Part shown: piece after piece, positions 21,857 to 33,270 of the stretch | Numbering within the stretch: position 1 is the stretch's first letter | Layout of the letters: every line of letters begins with the position of its first letter | Source: Polytrichum commune | Taxonomy: Eukaryota > Streptophyta > Polytrichopsida > Polytrichales > Polytrichaceae | Assembly: GCA_950295325.1 (NCBI GenBank) | Contig: OX485805.1 | Span: forward strand, 58,304,758-58,368,757 | Direction of reading: 5' to 3' | Length of the DNA: 64,000 bases | Notes under the pieces: generated by a model | Database searches by the model: none | What the model saw: only the letters and a program-made list of their open reading frames with translations | Told to the model about the DNA's origin: nothing | Program-made: the position numbers and the translations under genes

Positions 21857-24800
21857 CTGGCGCAAAAAAGGAAACGAAACAAAACCCAAAGGAAGAGGGT
21901 TTGCTAGAGCGCGTGAAAATCAAGATACATATGAAGCATATATTACACAAAGTGGGCGGGCGCATACACACACACACACACACGTGCTGCCTCAAATGAG
22001 CTTGTTAAATTTCGCGTGAGAGAACAACTCTCTGTACAAATGGTCTCGTGGATCCAAGTATCTCTCGCCTATCGGATTATTCCTAACAAAATTGTTTACA
22101 GGTAGTCCGCTTCCCCTGAGCGCCTGGAGGTATTTACTAAGGTCTAACAAAAATCGGTCCCGGACCTTCTCGACCGTCCACGTAGGGCAAACTATTAAGT
22201 TGGCCGTCGGGTTCAACATGTTCTTTGCGGCGCTGTCGTCCACCATGAGCGTGTTCTCCCGGGTGGGACGGACGTCGTAGGGGACACCTATCAATGACGG
22301 ACGCTGGTCCCAAAAAATGGGCTTCAAGACCTTGAGGTATTGGGGGGAAGCGGGGTTGTTTGGTTTTTTGACGACTTTGCCGTCCGGTGTGTACAATATT
22401 CTACAGGCTTCCTGTGCTAGGACCATGCAGGGGGGCTCGATGCCCTTGAAGATGAACTCCACGACTGCATTGGTGTTCTCGGCCTTCATGGAGCTCCACA
22501 CGACCACCCACCATCGTTGTTGGGCGATCTGGAGGAAGGTCCGAAGCCACGGGCGGAGGTGAACTAGCTTGCTCTTTATGAACGTGGGCGGCCCGTCGTA
22601 ATTCGCGTCCTCGGGCTTGCAAAAGGCCACCGTGGGGGTCCTCGGGCAATGAACGCATTGGACGAGGACCCCGTTGAGGTCTAACACCAGGAACCGGGTC
22701 TTAGGCGGCAAAGGTGGAACGGGTAAAATGGGGGGGACCATCGCGCTACCTTCCTCGCTTCTTGGAGAGGCCCGGCGGGGAGCCGCGACGCTATGCTCCG
22801 ATCCCTGTGGAGACGAGCGACATAAGGCGGGGGAAGACTATGTCATGCTATGTCCACTTAAAGTGAATACAATATTTTTTGTGAAAAATACAAGAACCAC
22901 TATGCATAGGCGGCCATACAAATGCAAGAGGGGGCAAGAGGAAAAAATATACATTTGAACACGAAAACAAACATAAGGGCACAAAATAATAATTTTATTG
23001 TTTGCAATGCTCTATGTACAAAATGCCTAGGGGTGCGAAGCCGCGTTGAACGATCCGTTCAAACTATCCTAATTCAACATCTACAAAATTGTGTGCACGC
23101 CTCCAAGTTCGAGTAAAATCGTGGGACGGGCAACGTTAGTGATCGTCGGGGGGGGGGGGGGGCTGAAGGGATGCGAGAGCGGATGGACGGGGTGGGGGCA
23201 GTTCCTCCTAGCTAGGGGGGACACGACCACGGCAACAAGACAATAGACCATGAGTTTGGGTCGAGCGACCCAAACTGAGGAGGTCTCAGTGTATTACCTC
23301 TCCCTGGTCATGCCTGGACGCCATGGAAGCCTCCACCGCCTCCGCCGCCTCCGCTTGTCGTTCTCTCTCGCCACCGCCTTCTCCGACGATGTCAGCACCC
23401 CTCTCCTGCAAGCGCTCAGTGTCAGGACCTTCTCCTAACCCAACCTCCGCATGTGCATCATGCATAGGTTCATCGATTGGGATAGGAGTAGAGGTATCAC
23501 CAGGCCCTCGAGGACCTTCAACATCAGGCATGGGTGTGTCTCTTTCAGACCCATGCTGGTCCATTGAAGACTGAGCGGTCACGGGGTTTGGGTCGGCCGA
23601 CCCAAACTCTCGTGCATCATGAGATTGGCCTTGTTGCACTGTAAGGGGGGGCGGGTTTGGGTCGGACGACCCAAACATGTGGGGGTCGTCCTGCTGATGG
23701 GGCGGGGGGATCACCAGGGGCGGCCGAAGTGGTGGGGGGGTCACAGGTCTAGAAGACCCGGGAAGGCGCCATATATTGGGGTCATCCGCTTGTTGAACCG
23801 GCGGATACGGACGGACGTGGGGGGGAACCATGTGCTGAAAGCTGAAGGAGGATTGCGGCACGGGCTGCGGAGGAATGTTCTGGGGAGGGAAGCCGGGGGG
23901 CAAGTGTGGAAATGAGCCCGGGGGAGCCACCACCGAACCCTGCACCCACATGCCTCGAATCACTTGCGTGATCAAGTCCGCACTAGTTGGAGGTTGCGCC
24001 AATGCCCGTAGTCGCTCTTGCTCCAATAAGAGAGCCCTTAGCTCTGCCACTTCGTTCCGCACTGAGGGTTCTTCAGCAGCGGCCTTTTGCAAGCGGACGC
24101 GTTGTTCTTCGTCCCTTAACATCTTCTCGTTGGCTTCTTGCACGGTGAGGACTTCCGGCTTCACCTTCACCATCCATGCGAAGGCACCTGGAGAGGGAGG
24201 GTCCGACCTGAGCCGTTTCGCGAGCTCCATGTCGTCCTCGTCTTCGCTGCTAATGGCAATTGTCTCCTCGATGGCATAGTCGCCATAGAGTTTCTTGCCT
24301 TTTAGTTTCCTCCTCTCCCTGAACGCGGCAGTCGCATCCCTGGAGTACATGTCGCGGGCATCATCAACCGTCAGGACGGGCACCAACTTACTTTGTGGAG
24401 TTGCTACCCGCATTGCCTTCTTTCGTTGAGGGGCTTCAGATTCCTGAGTGAAACCTGTTCCCCCTTCTTCGACCTCGCCCTCCACTTTAGCCTCTTCTTC
24501 CTCCTCTTCCACCTCCTCATCCTCCCCCTCCTCGTCACGCGGTCGCCGAGAGGATGTGCCTGGATGCACTTGGACCAGAGGCTCTGGTACAGCAACTGGA
24601 ACCCTTATGGCCAACTCTTCAGGGTTGACACGCCTCGCCTTATCCAGCGGGCTCTCACCCCCTTCAACAGTCTCCTCGGCGTAGCTCCCAGGGATCCAGT
24701 CTAGTATATCCATCTTCTTCGCCAATGATTTTTGGGCCTTGTAGAATTGGATGTCATTAAGGTCTACATAGCTGTACACGTTCAGCCCCAGCATCTGCAG

Positions 24801-24894
24801 AAATCCCACCAGATGTTATTATATGGCATAACATGTGATTCCACCGAAAAGGGGAAGTACATACAAGACCTAATATCAATTGCAAAGGTTATAG

Positions 24895-24955
24895 TTTGGG
24901 TCGAGCGACCCAAACTAGCATCGGTGTTAGTTTGGGTCGCTCGACCCAAACTATG
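24895..24955. repeat. Intron 2 palindromes of element B
   Basis: Two copies, centres AG and CT, lie in the 186-bp intron 24795-24980. This is the same location and number as in A, but the spacers differ. Confidence 0.85.
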
Positions 24956-26419
24956 AAAACAATTATGGTAAGGAGCTTACCATGCCAGCGAAGACGGGCT
25001 TGGTGCCGCCGAAGACGTTGAATATACAGTCCCCTCTTCTCGTCAAGGCCCTCATTATTCGGAGATAGAATTCCATCCGCAACTCGTCCGAATGGTATAT
25101 GGCATATTTTGCCTCGTCGTAGAGGGACTTACTTGCGCCCAGGCCTTCTGGAACTTGGAATAGTTTCTGCATCCGGGTTATGGGGTGGTTCTCCACCTTC
25201 AGCAAGGTTGCTTTGAACACAAAGTACAAGCACAACAAATTCATGACTTTGGTTTTCTTGTCCTTTAGTGTCGTGTACACCCCCTCCGCCGGTGCAGCAA
25301 TGTAGTGAGACTTAGACACCGCATACTCAGGCTGCAATTTCCTCACAATTTCATACACCTGCTCTGCTCTCCTATCCTCTACTATCCACAGCCACATATC
25401 GACCTCCCTAAGCTTAGGGCTTGCATACTCCACGAACTTCGACATGAAGGGCTCGTAGAAGGGTGTACCCATTGTGCCCTCAAACGTACTCCCAGGAATG
25501 CTCCGGAAGTCTACTATACCAAAGGGGAACCGGTCCGCTGCTCTTACTCGTATTTCTTTCCTGGAATCAAGGCCGGGCCATCCCTGGATTTTAATAGGGT
25601 CAAAAGCGACAAGGTTGAAATGCGCATCCCCCTCAAAACTTACAATCTTCTTCTCCTTTATAAAGTTTGAGAAGGCACGCGTCGAGTGTTCTGGAAGAGC
25701 CAGGTTCTTCCCACCCTTCACCAGTTTTGACTTTAGGAAGTCTTCTCCTGCCTCCCTGATCAGAGCTGCCATGGATGCACTGGTGAAGTTGTATTCAGCC
25801 TTGAACGCTCTCCAGTTCACCTCGTTCACCTCGTCATCGACAAAAATGTTCTTTTCCGGGATTAGCTTCTGCAGCTCCTAGACGATCGTTGTTTTCTTCT
25901 TCCTATTCTCCGCCCATTCCTTCATTGTGTAGCATGAAGGAACAAAGGATTTCGGCTTGGTGAAGACTATTTTGGGATACACCCAAAATCTCTTAGGGGT
26001 CGGGTTGTTGTGCAAGATGTGCGTTGCCGCCTTCCCCATTTCCGCCTCCGAAAGACCCTGCAGACTTCTAAAGAATTCTCTCATGAGAGGCTTCATCGCT
26101 TTGAATCGAGAGGACGAGTTGAAGAGGTTGTATGTGTCAGGATCCATGAGATCCCCTGTCTCGTGTTTCTCAAACACTGTCTTCCACTTCTGCCAAACCA
26201 TGTCGGATGATGTAATCAAGTAGATCTCTCCTCTTAGCTCATTATACTTCTTTTGTTTGTGACTTGAATTGTCAATTGAGGAGAACTTGTTTATCATTTG
26301 GTATTTGAAAAGCTGCACAAGAGCATAGAATGCGTGTTAATTATTCTCAATATGTTGTTTCCAAACAAAGAAGAAAAATGATGAACAACAAACTGCGTAG
26401 ACAAACACAAACTAAAACA

Positions 26420-26610
26420 CAAGGTTTGGGTCGAGCGACCCAAACTGTATGAAGAAACACAAGGTTTGGGTCGAGCGACCCAAACTGTATGAAGAAACGC
26501 AAAGTTTGGGTCGAGCGACCCAAACTGTATGAAGAAACCCAAAGTTTGGGTCGAGCGACCCAAACTGTATGAAGAAACACAAAATTTGGGTCGAGCGACC
26601 CAAACTCTGT
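26420..26610. repeat. Intron 1 palindromes of element B
   Basis: Five copies occur about 40 bp apart, all with centre AG/CT, separated by a repeated TGTATGAAGAAAC spacer. The uniform spacer suggests recent local amplification, independent of the six copies in A. Confidence 0.9.
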
Positions 26611-28021
26611 TTGAGAAACAATGCTCACCTCCCACTTTGAATTCTTGTCTTTTGCATTCTCCCTTTCCTTGGGAGGCCGGCCGTAGAACTCCCACACATC
26701 CCGCGATGCCATGATGTTCCTAATCCAAGAAGCTTGATATGCCCGCTTCTTGTTATTCATGTTGAAATAGCGGGAGATATCGCTCAGCCGGGTTTCGTCG
26801 TCCGACCACACGACCAATGCCTTCCATACCTTCAATTTTTCCTTTAGACCATTAGGATCATTCCACTCCGTCATCAGTTGAAGTTTCTTTGAAGCTTCAA
26901 CACTGTGCTGACCGTCAATCAGCCAAAAATCGCCTTTCTCTATAGAAGGCCACATATCCGGTGTAGGCATTCTTTTGTGTCCCTGAGGCATGACAACAAT
27001 AGTCTGCCTATCATGTTTAAACTGGTCGCTCACCATCTGGGCGATTAACCAATCAACATACGCATCTTCCTTTGCCCGAACGCACTTCTCTGGTGGCGCT
27101 AGGTGGCATTGTGCGATGTTGACATCAAACTTGAATTCTCTGCCCATGAAAAAACAATGTAAACACTTGGTGTCGAAATTGTTGAGTATTTTCTGGATCT
27201 CCGATGGCTCCACTCCTTCCCCGGGCTTGGGCATACGTAGCTCCGGTGAAACAAGCTCATCTGTCATGGCAGATACTGACTCTCTCGGCCTCTTAGATGG
27301 TGTCGTCTGCCGGCTTTGTGATGGCGTCGGTGTTTCACTATCAGCAGGAGTTGCCGTAGGTGTTGTTCTCCTCGAGTCAGCTGGAACCGGTCGGGGCTTC
27401 CTCACTGTTTGAGGTCTTGACGACCCTGCGCCCTCTTCAGCAGTCGCCTTGCGCCTCACAGCTTGTTGAGATTTTGACTTGTTTTGCTGGGTCTTGTTTA
27501 TTGCGTTGATTGCCTGCTTAAGTTTAGTGAACCTGGTTGCAACCTTCGTGTTTGAAATGATCGCATCTATGAAGATTGTATCCGGTTTAACAATGTCTGG
27601 CTCGGCGCAGGATTCCTTCACGTATACCGGATCGAATGGCTCGGCTTGCTCATGCATGAACATGTGCACATTTTCCAGAGAAGAGTTTTCCAGGATGACG
27701 TCAACGTGCTCTCCTAGAGCATGAACTGATGCCACCTAGCCTCCCATCCCGTCAAAGCATCCCATGTGTGTTGCTCCTCCGTGCCAACCTTCAAAACAAG
27801 AAGGATTTTGAATTGAGTTGCCTTTACTACAAGAAAGGACCATGCAATTACAAGGTCTTCTTTTGCTACGTAGGATTGGTTTTTAGGAGTTTCGTGCTCC
27901 TGCCAGATCGCGTCTGGTGCCGGCTTGAACCATCGTTCTCCAGGTCTTTTCTTGGGGGGCATCTGCAAGTAGAAATACATATGTTAGTTTCGGTCGGGCG
28001 ACCCAAACTCTTTCAAATCAT

Positions 28022-28892
28022 CAGGGTTGTCTATTGTATCGTGACGGAGGGTAATCCCGGCATAATGTTGTGCCGTCACGACACGTATCCGTCACGACAT
28101 TATGCCGGATGCTGTCTTTATCCTGACGGACTTGAATTTTACCGATTTTTTTGTATAATTACATTAACCCAATTCAGACACGTAGGATTTACAATGTCCA
28201 CGTGTGATGACATGTCAGCAAAGTAAAGATAAAGTGGGGAAAAATTTACTAGAGCCCGTCCGCCCCCCCGTCCGCCCCTGTTCCCGACCCCGTCCGCTCC
28301 GTTCCCAACCCCGTACGCCCCGTTCCCCCTCCGTCCGCCCCTCCGTCCGCTCCCCCGTTCGCCCCAGTTTTTTTTTTTTTTTTTTTTTCCCCCCCCCCCT
28401 TCCCCGTCCGCCCCATTTTTTTAAAAAAAAATTTCCCCCCCCTCCGTCCGCTCCCGTTCCCCCCCGTCCGCCCCCGTTCCCGACTCCGTCCGCCCCGTTC
28501 CCCCCCGTCCGCCCCCGTTCCCGACTCCGTCCGCTCCGTTCCCCCCCCCCCCCCGTCCGCTCCGTTCCCCCCCCCCACCCCCGTCCGCCCCACCCTCGTC
28601 CCCCGTCCGCCCCACACCCTCCTTAGTCGTTTTTTACTACTTTGATTTTAACAAAATGGTAAACAAAATGGCAAAATGATTTACCTGGCGCTAGGCATAT
28701 CCACGACCACGTCGGCGTTTTCTGCCACATAGGACGCCACCTTGGCAAGAAGGTAAGTATTTTACCCACCCTAGTCCGTTCCCCCTATGTTGACCCTACG
28801 TGGACCCTATTGTCTCGTGACGGAGGGGTCCGTCACGACACGACACGACATGACAGCACGACACCGTCATGACGTCGCGATAGACAACCCTG
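28022..28892. mobile_element. Non-autonomous hAT-like transposon in the 5' intron of element B
   Basis: Terminal inverted repeats CAGGGTTGTCTAT and its complement are flanked by an exact 8-bp duplication CAAATCAT (28014-28021 and 28893-28900). The 8-bp duplication and the CAGGG start fit the hAT superfamily. Subterminal CGTGACGGA / TCCGTCACGA words repeat at both ends. The interior (28249-28625) is low-complexity CCGTCCGCCCC sequence with no transposase. It inserted after B had formed. Confidence 0.85.
28249..28625. repeat. C-rich low-complexity tract
   Basis: Degenerate repeats of CCGTCCGCCCC with T- and C-homopolymers. Open frames here (poly-Pro/Arg, or Gly-rich on the other strand) are compositional artefacts. 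Confidence 0.9.
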
Positions 28893-28949
28893 CAAATCAT
28901 ATAGGCTTATGTCTGGGTTTAGTAACATTTATATATGGGGTTACTTTTC

Positions 28950-29625
28950 ACAGGTTTGGGTCGAACGATCCAAACCTGTGCCTACAATGGCTAATGAATA
29001 ATATATTATTTGGCTACGAAAACCAATCTTTAAGTTCATGGATACAACAATCATCACGAGCTACTGTTCTAGTTGTTGGTCATTTCATTATTGCTTGGGT
29101 GTTTGAGTTGTTTTTTATAAGTGTAAGTATTGTTCGTAAGCAGTAAAAATTTACGCAGAGTTTGGGTCGTTCGACCCAAACTTTGTAGCGGTATGGAATG
29201 ATCGGCTATGGCCTTAGATCATACCCAAGATGATGATTACCTAAATTATGAATTACCATTTCATGCGATGTTTGGGTCGAACGACCCAAACTCTGCAGAT
29301 GGATTGGGTCGAGCGACCCAAAGCAGGTGCTAGTTTGGGTCGAGCGACCCAAACTCTGCAGATGGATTGGGTCGATAGGGTTAGATATTCACCCAAGATG
29401 ATGATTAAATTAATTATAAATGAACATTTGATGCGGAGTTTGGCTAAACCCTAGACCCAAACAATGCTTATGGTTTGGGTCGAGCGACCCAAACTCTGCA
29501 GATGGATTGGCGCCCACGACCCAAAGCATCTGCTAGTTTGGGTCGAACGACCCAAACCATCTTCAGAGTTTGGGTCGAACGATCCAAACCAGCTGGAGAG
29601 TTTGGGTCGCTCTACCCAAACCAGC
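28950..29625. repeat. 5'-intron palindrome cluster of gene 2, element B
   Basis: About nine TTTGGGTCG-NN-CGACCCAAA copies, some imperfect, with centres AA, TT, AG and CT. An isolated imperfect copy is at about 27986. Repeated spacer words include CTCTGCAGATGGATTGG and ACCCAAGATGATGATTA. Confidence 0.85.
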
Positions 29626-29714
29626 TGCAGAGTTTAGTGTTTTAGGGTTTCAAACTGAAGTTTGGGTCGTCTCTCGAAACACTTTTGATTCCAGAGACCT
29701 TTATAATGTGTTTA

Positions 29715-29752
29715 CGCAGCATATACAATGCTTATGCATTGTAGATGCTGCG
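29715..29752 (-). other. Conserved hairpin in the 5'-UTR intron, element B
   Basis: Arms CGCAGCATATACAATGC and GCATTGTAGATGCTGCG flank a four-base loop. It is the counterpart of 4129-4164 in A, at a similar distance inside the presumed donor of the 5'-UTR intron, with paired base changes that keep the stem. Confidence 0.75.
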
Positions 29753-30239
29753 AAACTCTAAAGAAATTGACACACATAAAGAAGTTGAAGAAATCACCTT
29801 GCTTTGCAAACTACACAACAAGCTGCTGTTGGAAGCAGTTCTAACAAGCTAGTCTTGGAAGCTGATTCTAGAAAGGATTGGATATCAGAAAACTAAGAAC
29901 GCCTCACAAACATTCACTCTGAATTGAAGAAGCTTTCACAAACATTCACTCAGAATTAAACAATCCCTCACAAACATTCACTCTGAATGTAACAAGTGTT
30001 TACAAACATGAACAAAGAAGCTATCTGAAGGCCACACATGCACCCTGATTTTCGAACAATCATTCTAATTCCGAAATCACTCTACACTCACACATGAATG
30101 TTTCTAAGACCAGGAGGAACTGACACAACCACTTTGAAACAACACTCACACTCCAAAACAACAAAGACGTTCTGAAATGGCTAAAATGTATAGACTTTAA
30201 TACAAAAACAAACCCTAAAACTCATACTACACTCAGAAC

Positions 30240-30660
30240 TCGCTCAATGCGCACTCAATGAACAACAAAATAGATCAAAAGAAGAGGAGGAGTGAAAGAG
30301 AGAATGAGATAATGATGAAGAGGGAAGGAGAGAGGGAATGCGAGTTCGACAAGGAGAGAGAGAATGCAAGGGAGGAGGCGGCGCTTTCAAGAGCAGCGGC
30401 GCCTCCAGAAAGTATGAGGAACGTACAAAGGAGGAGGAGCTTGGAGCGGAGGAGAGAGAAGGAGAAAGTGCGGAGGGGAGAGTGAAAGGGGGAAGGTCAC
30501 TCAAGGGCGGGACCCATTCGGGCCGGCGCCTTTCGTGTCCGTTCGGCTCATGGCCGCCACGTGTCACGGGGCGCTCCATGGCCCAAACGAATACACAATC
30601 TGAGCCATTGGAGAGCCCCAGGCCCATCGACGGTCGATAGGCCTCGCAGGTGGGTATCCT
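30240..30660 (-). promoter_or_regulatory. GC-rich promoter/5'-UTR region of gene 2, element B
   Basis: On the minus strand it shares the GCGCCGCC / AAAGCGCC block and the pyrimidine-rich TCTCTCTCC leader with A (3178-3480). A CACGTG G-box is present at about 30557. Positions 29760-30240 are probably 5'-UTR exon (repeated CACAAACATTCACTC words). Open frames on either strand are low-complexity. Confidence 0.45.
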
Positions 30661-32609
30661 TTAGCCACCTATCCCATACCATCCTTGAGGATACTAAAAA
30701 ACCTTTATAGCCTAAGGTTTTTAATTTAATGGTCCCCCGATGGATTTGCTAATATCAAATAATGAAACTGTATTGGTTTTGTAATTTTAGTAATCTACAC
30801 ATATGCATGAATCGAGAATGATAGATACTAGACTAAGAGGAGTATTTAATAATTATATTGCAATCCTCGTAGGCAATTACATAATGGAATAATATAACTA
30901 TGGTAACCATTTACACAATGAATGGTTTCGAGTTATATATTGTAATTATCTATGAAGGTTGTTGGTAAAGGACAATGCTATAGCCTACGATGGATCCGTT
31001 AACACATACCATTGAACTAAATCTAATTATACAAGTTTATGTAATGTCATTCATTATAATATGGAATTATGCAATATTAAGTGTTGACAACTTAATATCA
31101 TTGTTGTTTGCGAAAAGCAACAAAGATGTTGTTTGATTTATAGCATGATGGAACATTAACATACTTATTTACAAGTTTACATATTTATGAGATACAAATA
31201 TATTGAAGCGGGTGTTTTTGCTGAAGAACCCAATTAAGAACTCATATGAAGATGGTTTAGGTAGGACGACCCAAACATTAGACAATGTTGTTGTTGTTCA
31301 TATATTTAGTTGAGACAAGATAAAGTCTACAAATATTGAATATAGTGATAGTAAATGAGAGAAGCACCATGTATACAAATATGAAGCTATCAAATACTAA
31401 TATGTGGAGTTCAACATTATATGAAGCCATTTAAGCAATCACTTTGTTGTTGGATGATCCCTCCACATATATTAAACAACATATCTTATTAGGAAATGAG
31501 GCACAAATTACAGCAGATGGTGTTCTATATGGAAGCCACACGGGTAGGTCACTCTAAGGCATTTTTGTGCACCACGTGCGGCTCGGGGTTTTTTGTTTTG
31601 GGGCTATTTACCTTCAAGGGTTGAATTAAAGCCTCCCTATAATTACTTGAATTTCAAAAATGGCCCATTTGTTTGCACCCTTCCATTACTTATATTGTCC
31701 AAGTCACTGCAATTTTTTGTACTCTATATTCCTTTTAAGTAATAAAAGCTAATCTACTTCCTAACGCATTGACTTCCTGTTAAGGGAAACCATGGAAACA
31801 AAGAAGGGTGCAAACAATAATATCATTGCAAACAAAGTTATGAAGAAAACACATAGGAGACCATAGCAAACATTATACTAAACATACCTTCTAGGAACCT
31901 TATCTTCAGCCCCTATATTAATTTTACAAAAAAATAATGGCCCACATTTTATGTCCATCTAACTTACTTATAATGGGATTGTCTACATTTAATGGCCCCT
32001 TCATTATTTGGAATTCCTTTATAATTTGTATTTCAAATGATTTCAATCCTCTCTATATTATGCCGCACGTCGTTTTTAAAATGCACTAAGTGACCTACCC
32101 GTGGGAAGCAACCCTGAACAACTACGAGGGTGTAGGGTGTAGGGTGTAGGGTTTAGGGTTTAGGGTTTAGGGTATATAAATGTGTCTTGTTGCACTCGAA
32201 GCCATAAATGAATGGCGCATAGGTCAAATGAGGGGGCCAAGTCGCTTGTGGTTCTAAAAACAAATGTATATAGATATCACAATAGTCTAATTCATGAACA
32301 TGAACGTTGGTTACATTTCATGTTATGTTTGTTATGTATGTTATGTTACGTCGTAGATGCGTTCATATTTAGTGTATAAATCTCTAAATATCTTATTTAG
32401 TGTAGTGACACTAGAACACACCAACATGTATTTAAGGACATGTTCTGCTCAACTTGCATTGAATAGATACAACTATATATGTTTAGATTTTTCATCAAAC
32501 ATTTGTTAAAACAAATAAAGTTGACTACATTTTTTTTGGCAAGCCAAATCAATAAAAACTATAGGTACAAAACACAACTACAATAAGTATGATATTTAGT
32601 GTTTGATAC
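30661..32609. other. Intergenic part of element B with telomere-like tract
   Basis: AT-rich element DNA between the two divergent genes. Positions 31400-31500 match the inverse of 2060-2130 in A. A telomere-like tract GGGTTTAGGGTTTAGGG lies at 32128-32172. An imperfect palindrome (TTTAGGTAGGACGACCCAAA) lies near 31255. No gene is supported. Confidence 0.7.
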
Positions 32610-32613
32610 ACTA
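32610..32613. repeat. Target-site duplication ACTA, left copy (element C)
   Basis: ACTA precedes the terminal repeat at 32614 and recurs at 53034-53037 after the other terminal repeat. Confidence 0.8.
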
Positions 32614-32660
32614 AACACTATATTCGTTAATTGGAGACTTTGGAAAGTCTCAAAATAAAT
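32614..32660 (+). repeat. Left terminal inverted repeat of element C
   Basis: The 17-bp core is followed by GAGACTTTGGAAAGTCTC, a perfect hairpin. The same core-plus-hairpin plan is seen at 1326 and at the right end of B (GAGACTAGAGAAAGTCTC). Confidence 0.85.
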
Positions 32661-33270
32661 TGGACCCGTAGTTTCGGATGCGAATATTGTGAACGTAGGG
32701 AACATGGGGAACAATGGCAACATAATGTTCGAAAGATCCATATGTGATGAATATATATGTTTCTAAATATAGTAAGTATTTGGGGTATAATCAAAATTAC
32801 GCCAACACAATATTCCAATGTCACAAATTCACAAATATTTTTTATTTTTTATTTTGTATTGAACAAAATTAACGAATCTATAAATAGCCATCTGATTTTA
32901 TATCTAGGGACTCTTGGATGCGTATCCCAAACATAACATCTTAGCCAATTGTGGGTGAATTGAACGGCACATCCCAAACGCAACAATATTAAAATAATTT
33001 GACAATGTGTATAAGAAAATGCAAATTAACATCTGCAATATAATTATATAGTTTGGACTCCACATCCGTAAACACAAACATATAAAAAACATTTGATAGC
33101 GCATGTGAAGTTGGATTCCACATCCGTAAATCAATACAATCATGATATATAATTGTAATCTATAAAATTGCTATAAAATGTGTCTAATATAGTATTCGAC
33201 CCCAATATCATATATTTCATGAAAAACCAAGACACATTTCAAATAGTTGTGGTCCAACCCTACGTCAATA

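Larger units (their letters stand above)
21992..27962 (-). pseudogene. Gene 2 of element B: ParB-like, methyltransferase-like and FCP1-like, with two disabling changes
   Basis: Exons 27962-26629, 26312-24981, 24794-23298 and 22804-21992 match those of A. Two lesions stand out. Five extra bases (GCTAG) after the TGWE codons near 27735 shift the frame of exon 1. A TAG at 25878-25880 replaces the CAG codon of A (TIVQELHK). Otherwise DGQHSVEASKK, VWLWIVED, VFGGTKPVFAGM|MLGLN, the translated palindromes in exon 3, and DLNGVLVQ / DDSAAKN are kept. The HAD exon is fully open and has its own in-frame ATG at 22741, so it might still be expressed separately. Confidence 0.75.

Noticed and set aside
28204-28626. 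Proline/arginine-rich and glycine-rich frames
   Set aside because: Low-complexity CCGTCCGC tract inside a non-coding hAT-like element.
32559-33143. Short minus-strand frames at the left end of element C
   Set aside because: They span the terminal repeat and AT-rich 3' flank of gene 1 and show no motif.
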